Positions 44,190 through 56,538 of a stretch of 64,000 nucleotides of DNA are shown piece after piece. The notes beneath the pieces are model-generated. The model saw only the letters and a list, made by a program, of their open reading frames with translations, was not told the DNA's origin and did no database searches. The stretch comes from Centrapalus pauciflorus. Lineage: Eukaryota; Streptophyta; Magnoliopsida; Asterales; Asteraceae. The position numbers and the translations under genes were made by a program. The stretch lies in assembly GCA_020465985.1 (NCBI GenBank), contig JAANYP010000163.1:460958-524957 (forward strand), in the 5' to 3' direction. Within the stretch, counting starts at the first letter, position 1, and each line of letters begins with the position of its first letter.

Positions 44190-46718
44190 TGTGAAGACCT
44201 CCCCTTCCGGGTCAGTCCTCAGAGTCTAGGTCCCACATCATGCAATACGATATCAACCATACTAAGATAGGGTAATTAAATTGCGGAATAATAAAATTAC
44301 AAGTACATTACAAAATTAGGATTTACTTTACATATTTCAAAATAAAGTTATAAAAGGGTAACATCTAATCTAATCATAATATCATAGATTACATCAAGTC
44401 TACCCAGAACCACCACATTTGTTGTCTTCCAATCAGTACCAGAAAGTGTGTTGAGTAGTGGTCTAAGAAAGCTTCAAAACTTGGATCTTGAATGACCTAA
44501 GTACTAGGTCCTGCAGGTGATTTTCCTTTGGCTTTTCCTGTAAAATATTAATGCAACATCTGTAAGCAAAGCTTAGTGAGTTTATAGATTTTCAATATCA
44601 ACATGCGTGTCAAGCGGAGTCATTAATCTTAGCGTGATATGTCTTGGCTGCCGCTACAGCCCTCATGATTGAGATATAGTATCATAAGATCGGATGATGT
44701 TCAAGCCACACTCATGCTTAAATCGTGAGGATCAGCCACATACTGGGCTAGCTACCAGTAAGTCAATATGGCGGAACATCGGAGGTCATTACCAAGTTCA
44801 TAAGAACTGGTGAATTAGCCGGGTCTAGAACAATAGACCATAAGGGCTAGTCTAGCTGAATCAATCTATCAAATGTCTGATCAATGATGTAAGCATATGT
44901 CTTAGAAGTCATGATAGCAATGAATCATAAAGCAAAGTCTGAAGCAATATTAAATGCAATATGAAAAGATAATCAAATAGCTATCATGATTCACTGGGCA
45001 ACACCTAACCATGGTGTGCTCAGGTCTCAATCCAGCTGATAAATGAATGTCAATAAATCTAACAGCATCAATATATCTCAACCGGATCTATGCATGTTCA
45101 ATCTGAATATCTATAACTCACAGGTCTGGGTCTTGGTCAAACAGATATATGAATCTGCCACCTGAGTTATCTCAGGATTTTGTCAATCTGTAATCTGTCA
45201 ATTCTTTTCAAATCAGAGACCCGCTTTCAAGTCTTTAAGTCTTTAAATCTTTGTTCAGAATATACTGAACCTGTTCAAATTCATTCATGATAATATCATG
45301 TCAATTTTCATCATCTTTATCATCATCATTAAAATCTGTAATTCTATCTGATTCTGATAACTGATAATCTTTTCAATCTTTCATTTGTTTATTTTCTTTG
45401 TTCCTTCAAAATATTAAATATTTCATGTGATTTCAGACCTATCAATTTCGGACCATCCGGATTGGCCATCCGAATTCGGACCAATCCGGATCTGTCATGC
45501 GAATTCGGTTCACCCTTTCAAAATAGATAACCAAATTCGGACCATGCTGGATCCGAAACAACCATCCGAATTTAGAATATTTTGGGAACCGAACTAGGAT
45601 TATTAAAATTCATAAGATCCGAAATATACTTAATGTCCGAAATAGAATTCGTCCGAAATAAACATCTGAATTCGGAAATATCCGAATTGGGATCCGAAGA
45701 TCCGGATTCGGATCAAGTAAGGTCCGGACTATTATATAGGAACCGAATTTTAAGCATAAGTCCGAATTAGGATCAATATAGGTACCAAATTCGGATCCTT
45801 CAAGATCCGAGATGCTATATCCGAAATTGGGACCAAGCCAGATCCGAATTTAGAACTCGAATTGACACATCATCCGAATTCGATTCTAACCGAATTCGGA
45901 CCCATGACTTGTAAAAATTCCCAGAATTGTTCTTGGTGTTCTTGGTGTTTTTCATACGGATTTTTCATATTAATTCCCAAAAACACTTTTTAGTAACATG
46001 CAACTTAATATTATGATTTATTATCATATTTGGGTTGATTTTATACATTTTTCCCTATCATAAACACACTAACTAGATCAAGATCGTCCAAAATTGAACA
46101 TTTTGTCAAGAACACAATTTTTATAAAAATTTCGATTTCTTCTTATTTTGGACAATCTAATCACTGATTTTTTTTTTGTTTCTGTTACATATACTATCAT
46201 TAATTCATCATTATCTATCATTATTTTAAACATGCAACAGGATTTTCAGATCATCAATTCGGTTTTATAAAAACCGAACATAAACTCAAACATTTCATAA
46301 TTTTAAGTAATCCTTACCTTAAATCCTTGTAGATCCTTGTTGATTGTTGCTAATTGTAACTTCCTTTGAGTTAAATCTTCAATAAATTGCAATTTAAATG
46401 TGAATTCTTGAATCTTTTGTGAAGTTGCCGAGAGATTAGAGAGATATTAGAGAGAGAGAGAGTAAAATTGAAATTAATGATCTTAATTGATCATAATTTC
46501 GGTTTTTATACCTTATTTAATTTTAACCCACTTCTATTTTTGTATAATACATCTCTTTTATTTTAAACAAATTAATTATATCATAAATATAATTTAAATT
46601 ATATTTACTTAATAAATTTTCATTCTTGATTAATATTTATAACATAAATAATATAACAAAATTATATTATCATCTCAAAATGAATTAGTACATGACTGAT
46701 AAAAGTTAGGTTGTTACA
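44190..46718 (-). repeat. 3' LTR of the gypsy element (2,529 bp)
   Basis: TG...CA ended. It contains a dense cluster of tccgaattcgga-type palindromes (about 45430-45900) and a CT/GA-rich patch near 46440-46470. It carries an extra 9-bp unit (ttcttggtg duplicated near 45935) relative to the 5' LTR. Confidence 0.93.
45430..45905. repeat. ccgaattcgg palindrome cluster in the LTR
   Basis: More than twenty occurrences of tccga / cgaattcgga-type motifs lie within 475 bases, in both orientations. The same cluster is at 55270-55735 in the other LTR and, diverged, at 52748-52998 in the inserted solo LTR. A 62-codon chance frame (45582-45770) arises from it. Confidence 0.85.
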
Positions 46719-46759
46719 GAATGGGCTCCACCACGCACAAATTAACTTCGTCCCCGAAG

Positions 46760-48901
46760 TTAGCTACGTTCGAACAGACTGGGATATGTTGCTTTCATGA
46801 CATCTCTGGATTCCCAAGACTGATGCGAACCTTTGTGGTGTTTCCACTGGACGAGCACCATCTGTATCTCTTTGTTTTGTAGCTTCTTAGTCTTCGAGTC
46901 CAGAATACATTCTGGCTCTTCAACCACGCGAAGCTTCTCATCAATCTGCAAGTTAACGTGTGGTATTTTAACTTCTCTTTCGTCAGCTAAACTCTTTCTC
47001 AAATGACTAACATGGAATACAGGATGTATTCCAGCTAAGTCCGCTGGTAGATCAAGACGATAAGACTGATTCCCAATCTTTTCAACGATCTTGAACGGAC
47101 CAATGAATCTCGGAGCTAGCTTGTTTCTTTTAATGAACCGCACCACATTCTTCATTGGGGATACTTTCAGCATCACCCAATCGTTAACTGCAAAACTGAT
47201 TGATTTATGCTGGTTATCATAGTATGACTTCTGCCTGCTTTGAGCTTCAAGTATGTTTATTCTAACGAGTTGAATCTTTTCGTGAGTCAACTGTAGAAGG
47301 GCAGGTCCTGCTATTGGCGATTCACCTGTTTCATGCCAACAAGTAGGAGTTCTGCACTTTCTTCCGTATAGAGCTTCAAAAGGAGCCATCTTGATTGTTG
47401 AATGATAACTGTTATTGTATGAGAATTCGACCAACGGCAAGTGGTCATCCCAGTTACCACCTAAATCAAGAACGCAGGCACGAAGCATATCTTCAAGAGT
47501 TAAGATAGTACGCTCACTCTGGCCATCTGCACTTGGATGATAAGCAGTACTCATAGAAATCCGAGTACCCATCCCATCTTGTAATGCTTGCCAGAATCTG
47601 GATGTGAAACGACTATCACGATCAGAAACGATAGACTTTGGCACACCGTGGCGAGAAATTATTTCTGTGATGTACAACTGTGCCAATCTATCGAGAGAAT
47701 AAGTTTCTTTCATCGGGATAAAATGTGCTGATTTCGTTAAACGATCCACGACTACCCAAATGGAGTCGTGTTGTCATTTAGTTTTCGGCAGCTTTGTGAT
47801 GAAATCCATTGTTATATGCTCCCACTTCCATTCAGGAACTGGTAGTGGTTGCATATCCCCGAAGGGTTTCTGGTATTCTGCCTTAACCATCTGACAGACT
47901 TTGCAGCTTTCAACATATTTTCCGATGTCTTTCTTCATTCCTGGCCACCAGTAATCAGCTTTCAGATCAAAGTACATCTTTGAACTGCCAGGATGAACAG
48001 ATAACTTGGACTGATGAGCTTCGGACAGAAGAGTGCTGCGGATTGAACCATACTTAGGAACCCAAATTCGGTTTCCCTTGAGACAGTGAAGTCCCAAATG
48101 GTTCAGAGTTAGAAATTGTAACTGCCCTTTAAGATTTTCAAAATCTATGTTCTCTTCTTTCAGCGCTTCAGTTTGAGCAACTCGAATATCTTCAATAAGA
48201 TCAGAAGAGAATATAACTGGAGTTAGGGCATAACAGCACTTTTCTGGGTATACTTTTCTACTCAACGCATCCGCGACAACATTTGCTTTGCCGGGATGAT
48301 ATAAGATCTCGCAATCATAATCCTTGATAAGCTCCAAGGATCGACGCTGTTTCATATTCAGATCTTTTTGAGTGAAAAGGTATTTGAGACTCTTATGATC
48401 GGTGTAGAGCTGACACCGAGTCCCATATAGATAGTGACGCCAGATCTTCAGTGCAAAGGTAACATCAGCCAACTCAAGATCATGAGTTGGTGCACTTTTC
48501 TCATAGTCTTTTAATTGCCTTGAAGCGTAAGCAATAACTTTCCCCCTTTGCCTCAGAACACATCCTAAGCCAGTACCAGATGCGTCACTATAAACAACGA
48601 AATCATCATTACCTATTGGCAAGGCTAGGATCGGCGCTTGAATCAACTTTTGCTTCAGAATATCGAATGCCTCTTGCTGTTTATCGGTCCAAACGAAAGG
48701 AGTATTCTTTCGTGTTAGCATTGTAAGCGGCACAGCAATCTTTGAGAAGTCCTTTATGAATCGCCGATAATAACCGGCCAATCCAAGGAAACTTCTTATC
48801 TCGGAGGCATTGCGAGGTGTTTGCCACTTCTGAACAGCCTCGACTTTTGACGGATCAACGGATATTCCTTCGCCAGAAACGACATGGCCAAGGAATTGAA
48901 T
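46760..48901 (-). pseudogene. gypsy pol: RNase H, integrase and chromodomain, with one in-frame stop
   Basis: After the intron-like insert the frame resumes with IQFLGHVVSGEGISVDPSK. RNase H shows VYSDASGTGLGCVL, YTDHKSLKYL and VADALSR. The integrase zinc finger is intact (HQSKLSVH...CKVCQMVKAEY). The catalytic core has TMDFITKLP, SDRDSRFTSRFWQ and SADGQSERT. The C-terminus is a chromodomain-like segment (VVEEPECILD, VLVQWKHHKGSHQSWE, YPSLFE), which places it in the Tekay/Del chromoviruses that target heterochromatin. A TGA at 47774-47776 falls between PKTK and QHDS where the family has a basic residue; CGA to TGA, the usual methyl-C decay, would explain it. Confidence 0.9.
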
Positions 48902-48989
48902 CTATAAGAATCATATCAGGATATCAAATTTTGAAGTGTTAAGAATACTTAATGAATTTAGCTCAAGACTTATATAATAAAATTTATAC
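48902..48989 (-). other. 88-bp intron-like insert in the reverse transcriptase
   Basis: Minus strand: cagacag|gtataaattt ... gattcttatag|attcaattcc. GT-AG borders, AT-rich, with a branch-like ctgat about 16 bases before the AG. Removing it joins WLRQ to IQFLGHV exactly as in the family. Its length (88, not a multiple of three) and internal stops would break the protein if unspliced. Confidence 0.75.
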
Positions 48990-51413
48990 CTGTCTGAGCC
49001 AAAATTCACATTTAGAAAATTTTGCGTAGAGTCTTTCTTTTCTTAACAACTGTAGCAACTGTCGCAGATGAACGGAATGATCAGCCTCCGTTTTGGAGTA
49101 AATCAGAATATCGTCTATGAACACGATAACGGAGTTATCCAACATTGGTCTGCACACGCGATTCATGAGATCCATGAATGCCGCTGGTGCATTTGTTAAG
49201 CCGAATGGCATCACGAGAAATTCGTAATGACCGTATCTTGTACGGAAAGCTGTCTTCGGAATATCCTCATCTCTAACTTTCAGCTGATGATACCCAGAAC
49301 GGAGATCTATTTTTGAGAAATAGCTGGCTCCTTGTAGCTGATCAAACAGATCATCGATCCTGGGCAAAGGATATTTATTCTTTATGGTGACTTTGTTCAA
49401 CTCGCGGTAGTCGATGCACATACGGAAGCTTCCGTCTTTCTTTTTAACAAATAGAACTGGTGCACCCCACGGAGAAGAACTCGGTCGGATAAACCCTTTC
49501 TCTAACAGCTCTTGCAATTGCTTTGACATTTCCTGCATTTCTGCAGGTGCAAGTCTGTATGGAGCTTTTGCAATAGGAGCCGCACCAGGAACCAAGTCAA
49601 TACTAAACTCGACTTGACGTTCCGGTGGCACTCCGGAAATATCGTCAAGGAATACGTCTGGGAACTCACAGACGATAGGAATATCGGACAACGATTTCTT
49701 TTCAGAGTTGGATTCAGATAAAACGTAGCACAGATAGGATTCGCGACCCTTGGATAGATACTTATAAGCTTTATCAACAGAAATGAAGCAGTGATCACCT
49801 TTTCGCTTCTCGCCCTTGATCTCAAGTACTCGGCCGTCTGAAGACTTGATTCTGATGACTCGCCGGTTGCAGATAATTGTAGCCTCGTTGTTCATTAGCC
49901 AATCCATGCCGATGATGACGTCAGATTCTTTTAACGGAATCGGGATGAGGTCGAGATTGAATACGATATTATCAACAAGTAGTGTGCAATTACGATAAAC
50001 GGAATCAGCCATAACGAAATTGTTACTGGCTGTCTCAATGTCTAGTATCACAGATAGCTTTGATGGAGACTTATGTAATCTTTGTGCAAAAGATGTTGAT
50101 ATGAAAGAACGACTCGCGCCGGAATCAAATAGTACTTGGGCAGGAATAGAGTTAAGTAAAAACATACCCGTAACTACATCAGGTGTTTCTTTTGCTTCCT
50201 CGGCTGTTATTTGAAAAGCTCGAGTCTTTGGAGTCGGCGTAGCAGCAGAACTCTTAACTGTAGATCCCCCAGCTGATGACTGTGGCTGATAACGCGATCC
50301 ACTACGACACTGGTACATAAAATGTCCTCTTTTCCCGCACTTTGCACATCCACGTCCCTGCTGTGGACATTCTTCACTACTGTGACCGATCATGTTGCAC
50401 GCAAAACAAGTAACATCATCCGGATTACATAGTCCCATGTGTGATCTTCTGCATCTCTTGCAGAATCGTGGTTCATTCGTTAGGGAATAAGCTTGTGCTT
50501 TCTGTTGTGAGCTATGCTGATGGGTTTGCTGAGATTGCGACTTATTTGGCTTGAAAAATCTGCCAAACCGCTGTTTCTTTGGAGGAGACGGATTCATCGG
50601 GTTAGTAGACGGAGCATAAAGCTGATCGCCGTACTCTAAGTATCCTCGCTCGATCTGTCTTGCTGCTTCTACCATTTCCAGATAACTCTTATATTTGATA
50701 GCGCTCATCGGATGCCTGTATCTTGGATTAAGTCCTACATGAAATCTATTCATCTTTCTTTCCTCGGTAGCTACTTGATAGGAAGAGTAGCCGCATAGTC
50801 TTGAGAATTCGTGCTCATATTCATCAACAGTCTTTGTCCCCTGAGTCAGCTGCATCAATTGGACTTCCATCTTATCTTGTTGATCGACTGAACAGTACTT
50901 TGCGTTGAACATGTCGAGAAATTGGTTCCATTCTAGAGTCTGAATTATTTCTTCGCCATATATGCTTCTCTGGGTTTTCCACCAGGCACGTGCAGCACCG
51001 ACAAATAACGCGGATGCATAACTTACTTTCTTGGAGTCTAAGCAGTCAGAGATTCTAAAGATCTCTTCGGTATGACTAATCCAATCCATCGCCTGAATTG
51101 GATTTACTGTTCCTTCAAAATTCAATGCACCGCTAGCTTTAAAATCCTTAAATTTGCAGCCTTTTGGCTGAGCAGTTTGGGTTTCAGGATTAGATTTATC
51201 AGAATCAGATTCATTAGTCTGGACTTGCTTTTCTTTTCTCTTATTTTTCTTTTCTTTGCGTCTTTTAGCTTCGGCCTCATCTCTGGCCTGAAACTGTTCT
51301 TGCATTATTTTGTTCTGTTGTTCTGAGTGTTGGGCTAGAAGTTGTTGCATCATTTCAAACATTTGTTGTGGATTCATGTTGCTGGGAATATCACCTGATC
51401 CTGATCCTGACAT
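48990..51413 (-). CDS. gypsy gag, protease and reverse transcriptase
   Basis: Starts at the ATG at 51413 (MSGSGSGDIPSNMNPQQ), 185 nt after the primer site. The gag capsid domain includes DWISHTEEIFRISDC and AARAWWKTQ. Two CCHC knuckles follow (CFACNMIGHSSEEC, CAKCGKRGHFMYQC). The protease has VLFDSGASRSFIS with the active-site Asp. The reverse transcriptase includes RMCIDYRELNKVTIKNKYPL, KIDLRSGYHQLKV, LVMPFGLTNAPAAFMDLMN and the catalytic FIDDIL. The frame runs to the intron-like insert; unspliced it would stop at 48984 after only two more codons. It is otherwise open, without stops, over 2.4 kb, consistent with recent activity. Confidence 0.93.
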
Positions 51414-51597
51414 CTTCTACTGAAAATTAAAATCAATTAACCATCAGTTTATAGACTTAGATCTATGTACCCTTTTTCCCATCCTAACAGTCTGTACATC
51501 CTATCTCAGTTCAAACCACCTAAATGATTGATACATATGTATTGCTTCAGTTTGAGATCAAGTATACTCACGTAATACTTGATTCACTCAAACTAGT

Positions 51598-51609
51598 GCT
51601 CTGATACCA
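51598..51609 (-). promoter_or_regulatory. primer-binding site (initiator tRNA-Met)
   Basis: The minus strand reads TGGTATCAGAGC three bases after the 5' LTR end (51613), the standard plant LTR-retrotransposon primer site. Confidence 0.95.
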
Positions 51610-51612
51610 TCC

Positions 51613-54600
51613 TGTGAAGACCTCCCCTTCCGGGTCAGTCCTCAGAGTCTAGGTCCCACATCATGCAATACGATATCAACCATACTAAGATAGGGTAATT
51701 AAATTGCGGAATAATAAAATTACAAGTACATTACAAATTTAGGATTTACTTTACATATTTCAAAATAAAGTTATAAAAGGGTAACATCTAATCTAATCAT
51801 AATATCATACATTACATCAAGTCTACCCAGAACCACCACATTTGTTGTCTTCCAATCAGTACCAGAAAGTGTGTTGAGTAGTGGTCTAAGAAAGCTTCAA
51901 AACTTGGATCTTGAATGACCTAAGTACTAGGTCCTTGTAACAACCTAGTTTTTTGATCCAAGTCAAATCTTTGTATTTTGAGAAATTAATGTAATTTTAT
52001 TACATTAATTATTTTGAATATGAAAAATATTAATTAAATTGTGTTTATGAATTATTTGTTAAAAGATGATTAAAAATAAAGAGATGTAATATACAAAAGT
52101 TTAGTGGGTTAAAATTTCAAAATAACAAAATGGATATAAAAATCAATTAATGATCAATTTAAGATCATTAATCTTAACAACTCTCTCTCTCTACTCTCTC
52201 ACTAAGTATACGGCTATTTCAACAAATCCACAAGAAATTCATCATAAATAGCAAGTAATTGAAGATTAAAGTCAAGAAGAAGTTACAATTATCATCAAAC
52301 AATTGGAATCTACAAGATTTGAGGTAAAAATCTCTTTAATTTCAATATTTATGTATGTTTTGGTACGGTTTTGTGTAAAACCGAAAATAAGAATTCAAAA
52401 CATGAATTTTGATATTGCATGTACAAAATTTTGAAAGATTATGATGAATTGAAACTAATAAATGAATTAGAAACTAAATTTATTGCTTGGATCATCCAAA
52501 ATTATGAAGAAATCGGAATTTTTATAAAAAAATAATGTTCTTGGCAAAAATATCATATTTTGGATGATCTTGATCAAATAAGTGTGTTTTTGATCAAAGA
52601 AATTACATAAAAACACTCAAATAATGTTAATACAACTTTATATAACATTGCATGTCGATAAAAATGAAAATCTGATAATTATTGATAAAATCCGTATGAA
52701 TGTGACCAAGAACACCAAGAACAAAAATCTGGGAAAATTACTAAGTATGGGGTCCGAATTCGGTTAAGACCGAATTCGGATGGTGCCCATTTCGGACCTA
52801 TGATTCGGATCGGATGATTGATTTGGGCATTATTGGTCCGAATTCTGATCCTAATTCGGATATATGCTCAATTCGGATAGCACCAATTTCGGACCTAAGT
52901 TAAAACCGGATGATGGTTTGGTCCGAAATCCGGATCTCCACTTCGGATGTGTCCGAATTCGGATCCCAATCCGGGCTAATCCGAAATTAATGGTCCGAAA
53001 TGCAATTATTATATTTTAATATTTTAGTTAAAATAAATGTCCATATGAATATATATAAATTGTTATATTTATATATATTTAGAGAACTATTGACAAATTT
53101 AAAGGAATAAAGAATATGATCGAACAAAACATTGATGAACTGAAAGTTATCAGAATCAGATAGAATTAAAGATCTAACGACCAAGAGATGATGAAATTTC
53201 ATGATAATGATGATGATATTGACATGAGATTTATATAATATGACTCTGAACAGGTTCAGTATATTCTGAACAAAGATTTAAAGACTTAAAGACTTAAATG
53301 CGGGTCAGAGATTTGATTTGACAGCAAACAAGATTGACAAGATAAAATCCTGAGATAACTCAGGTGGCAGATTCTTAAATCTGTTTGACCAAGACCCAAA
53401 CTGTGAGTTATAGATATTCAAATTGAACATGCAAAGATCCGTTTGAGATATATTGATGCTGTTACATTATTTGACATTCATTTATCAGCTGGATTGAGAC
53501 CTGTGCACACCATGGATGGGTGTTGCCCAGTGAATCATGATAGCTATTTGCTTATCATTTCATATTACATTTATTAGCACTTCAGACTTTGCTTTATGAT
53601 TCGTTGCTATCATGACTTCTAAGACTTATGCTTACTTCATTGATCAGACTTGATAAGATTTATTCAGCTTGACTAGCCCTTATGGTCTATTGTTCTAGAC
53701 CTGGCTATTCCACCAGTTCTCACGAACTTGGTAATGACCTCCGATGTTCGGCCATGTTGACCTACTGGTAGCTAGCCCAGTATGTGGCTGATCCCCACGA
53801 TATAAGCGTGAGTGTGGTTTGAACATCATCCGATCTTAAGATACTATATCTAAATCATGATGAGGGCTGTAGCGGCAGCCAAGACTTATCACGCTTAGAC
53901 TGATGACTCCGCTTGACACGCATGTTAATATTGAAAATCTATAAACTCACTAAGCTTTGCTTACAGATGTTGCTTTAAAATTTTACAGGAAAAGCCAAAG
54001 GAAAATCACCTGCAGGACCTAGTGCTTAGGTCATCAAGAAATCCAAGTTTTGAAGCTTTCCTAGACCACTTCTCAACAAACTTTCTGGTACTGATTGGAA
54101 GACAGCTAATGTGGTGGTTCTGGGTAGACTTGATGTGATGATTGATGTTATGATTAGATTAGATATTACCCTTTTATAACTTTAATTTGAAATATGTAAT
54201 CTGTATCCTAATATGTAATGTACATGTAATTTTATTTTTCCGCAATTTAATTACCCTATCTTAGTATGGTTGATATCGTATTGCATATTATGGGACCTAG
54301 ACTGGTGAGCACTGCCCCGTAAGGGGTGGTCTTCACAGTCCTGCAGGTGATTTTCCTTTGGCTTTTCCTGTAAAATATTAATGCAACATCTGTAAGCAAA
54401 GCTTAGTGAGTTTATAGATTTTCAATATCAGCATGCGTGTCAAGCGGAGTCATTAATCTTAGCGTGATATGTCTTGGCTGCCGCTACAGCCCTCATGATT
54501 GAGATATAGTATCATAAGATCGGATGATGTTCAAGCCACACTCACGCTTAAATCGTGGGGATCAGCCACATACTGGGCTAGCTACCAGTAAGTCAATATG

Positions 54601-56538
54601 GCGGAACATCGGAGGTCATTACCAAGTTCATAAGAACTGGTGAATTAGCCGGGTCTAGAACAATAGACCATAAGGGCTAGTCAAGCTGAATCAATCTATC
54701 AAATGTCTGATCAATGATGTAAGCATATGTCTTAGAAGTCATGATAGCAATGAATCATAAAGCAAAGTCTGAAGCAATATTAAATGCAATATGAAAAGAT
54801 AATCAAATAGCTATCATGATCCACTGGGCAACACCCATCCATGGTGTGCACAGGTCTCATTCCAGCTGATAAATGAATGTCAATAAATCTATCAGCAGCA
54901 ATATATCTCAACCGGATCTATGCATGTTCAATCTGAATATCTATAACTCACAGGTCTGGGTCTTGGTCAAACAGATATATGAATCTGCCACCTGAGTTAT
55001 CTCAGGATTTTGTCAATCTGTAATCTGTCAATTCTTTTCAAATCAGAGACCCGCTTTCAAGTCTTTAAGTCTTTAAATCTTTGTTCAGAATATACTGAAC
55101 CTGTTCAAATTCATTCATGATAATATCATGTCAATTTTCATCATCTTTATCATCATCATTAAAATCTGTAATTCTATCTGATTCTGATAACTGATAATCT
55201 TTTCAATCTTTCATTTGTTTATTTTCTTTGTTCCTTCAAAATATTAAATATTTCATGTGATTTCAGACCTATCAATTTCGGACCATCCGGATTGGCCATC
55301 CGAATTCGGACCAATCCGGATCTGTCATGCGAATTCGGTTCACCCTTTCAAAATAGATAACCAAATTCGGACCATGCTGGATCCGAAACAACCATCCGAA
55401 TTTAGAATATTTTGGGAACCGAACTAGGATTATTAAAATTCATAAGATCCGAAATATACTTAATGTCCGAAATAGAATTCGTCCGAAATAAACATCTGAA
55501 TTCGGAAATATCCGAATTGGGATCCGAAGATCCGGATTCGGATCAAGTAAGGTCCGGACTATTATATAGGAACCGAATTTTAAGCATAAGTCCGAATTAG
55601 GATCAATATAGGTACCAAATTCGGATCCTTCAAGATCCGAGATGCTATATCCGAAATTGGGACCAAGCCAGATCCGAATTTAGAACTCGAATTGACACAT
55701 CATCCGAATTCGGTTCTAACCGAATTCGGACCCATGACTTGTAAAAATTCCCAGAATTGTTCTTGGTGTTTTTCATACGGATTTTTCATATTAATTCCCA
55801 AAAACACTTTTTAGTAACATGCAACTTAATATTATGATTTATTATCATATTTGGGTTGATTTTATACATTTTTCCCTATCATAAACACACTAACTAGATC
55901 AAGATCGTCCAAAATTGAACATTTTGTCAAGAACACAATTTTTATAAAAATTTCGATTTCTTCTTATTTTGGACAATCTAATCACTGATTTTTTTTTTTG
56001 TTTCTGTTACATATACTATCATTAATTCATCATTATCTATCATTATTTTAAACATGCAACAGGATTTTCAGATCATCAATTCGGTTTTATAAAAACCGAA
56101 CATAAACTCAAACATTTCATAATTTTAAGTAATCCTTACCTTAAATCCTTGTAGATCCTTGTTGATTGTTGCTAATTGTAACTTCATTTGAGTTAAATCT
56201 TCAATCAATTGCAATTTAAATGTGAATTCTTGAATCTTTTGTGAAGTTGCCGAGAGATTAGAGAGATATTAGAGAGAGAGAGTAAAATTGAAATTAATGA
56301 TCTTAATTGATCATGATTTCGGTTTTTATACCTTATTTAATTTTAACCCACTTCCATTTCTGTATAATACATCTCTTTTATTTTAAACAAATTAATTATA
56401 TCATAAATATAATTTAAATTATATTTACTTAATAAATTTTCATTCTTGATTAATATTTATAACATAAATAATATAACAAAATTATATTATCATCTCAAAA
56501 TGAATTAGTACATGACTGATAAAAGTTAGGTTGTTACA
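51613..56538 (-). repeat. 5' LTR of the gypsy element, split by a solo LTR
   Basis: About 2,519 bp once the 2,402-bp insertion at 51936 and its 5-bp duplication are subtracted, against 2,529 bp in the other LTR. The break falls 323 bases from the 51613 border, at the sequence ctaggtcct. Confidence 0.92.
51936..54337 (+). mobile_element. solo LTR in opposite orientation, nested in the gypsy LTR, TSD GTCCT
   Basis: Begins tgtaacaacctag and ends ggtggtcttcaca, flanked by gtcct on both sides (51931-51935, 54338-54342). It is a diverged reverse-complement relative of the host LTR (same layout, including the ccgaattcgga cluster and the ctcactaagctttgcttaca block). No internal region remains. It must post-date the large element, yet has already recombined to a solo LTR. 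Confidence 0.92.

Larger units (their letters stand above)
44190..56538 (-). mobile_element. Ty3/gypsy chromovirus (Tekay/Del-like) retrotransposon, TSD CATTA
   Basis: A complete LTR element in minus orientation. The 3' LTR is 44190-46718 and the 5' LTR 51613-56538 (the latter enlarged by an inserted solo LTR). The LTRs read TGTAACAACC...GGTCTTCACA in sense. The flanks are catta on both sides (44185-44189, 56539-56543). The primer site is complementary to initiator tRNA-Met (TGGTATCAGAGC, plus-strand 51598-51609). One long gag-pol frame runs from 51413 to 46760, with an intron-like 88-bp insert and one stop. The LTRs look about 99% alike by eye, implying recent insertion. Confidence 0.93.

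Noticed and set aside
45582..45770. 62-codon frame present identically at 45582 and 55412
   Set aside because: The duplication reflects the two LTRs. The frame is a product of tccgaattcgga repeats and has no independent support.
49414..51326. Plus-strand frames opposite the gypsy gag-pol
   Set aside because: They are shadows of the strongly coding minus strand.
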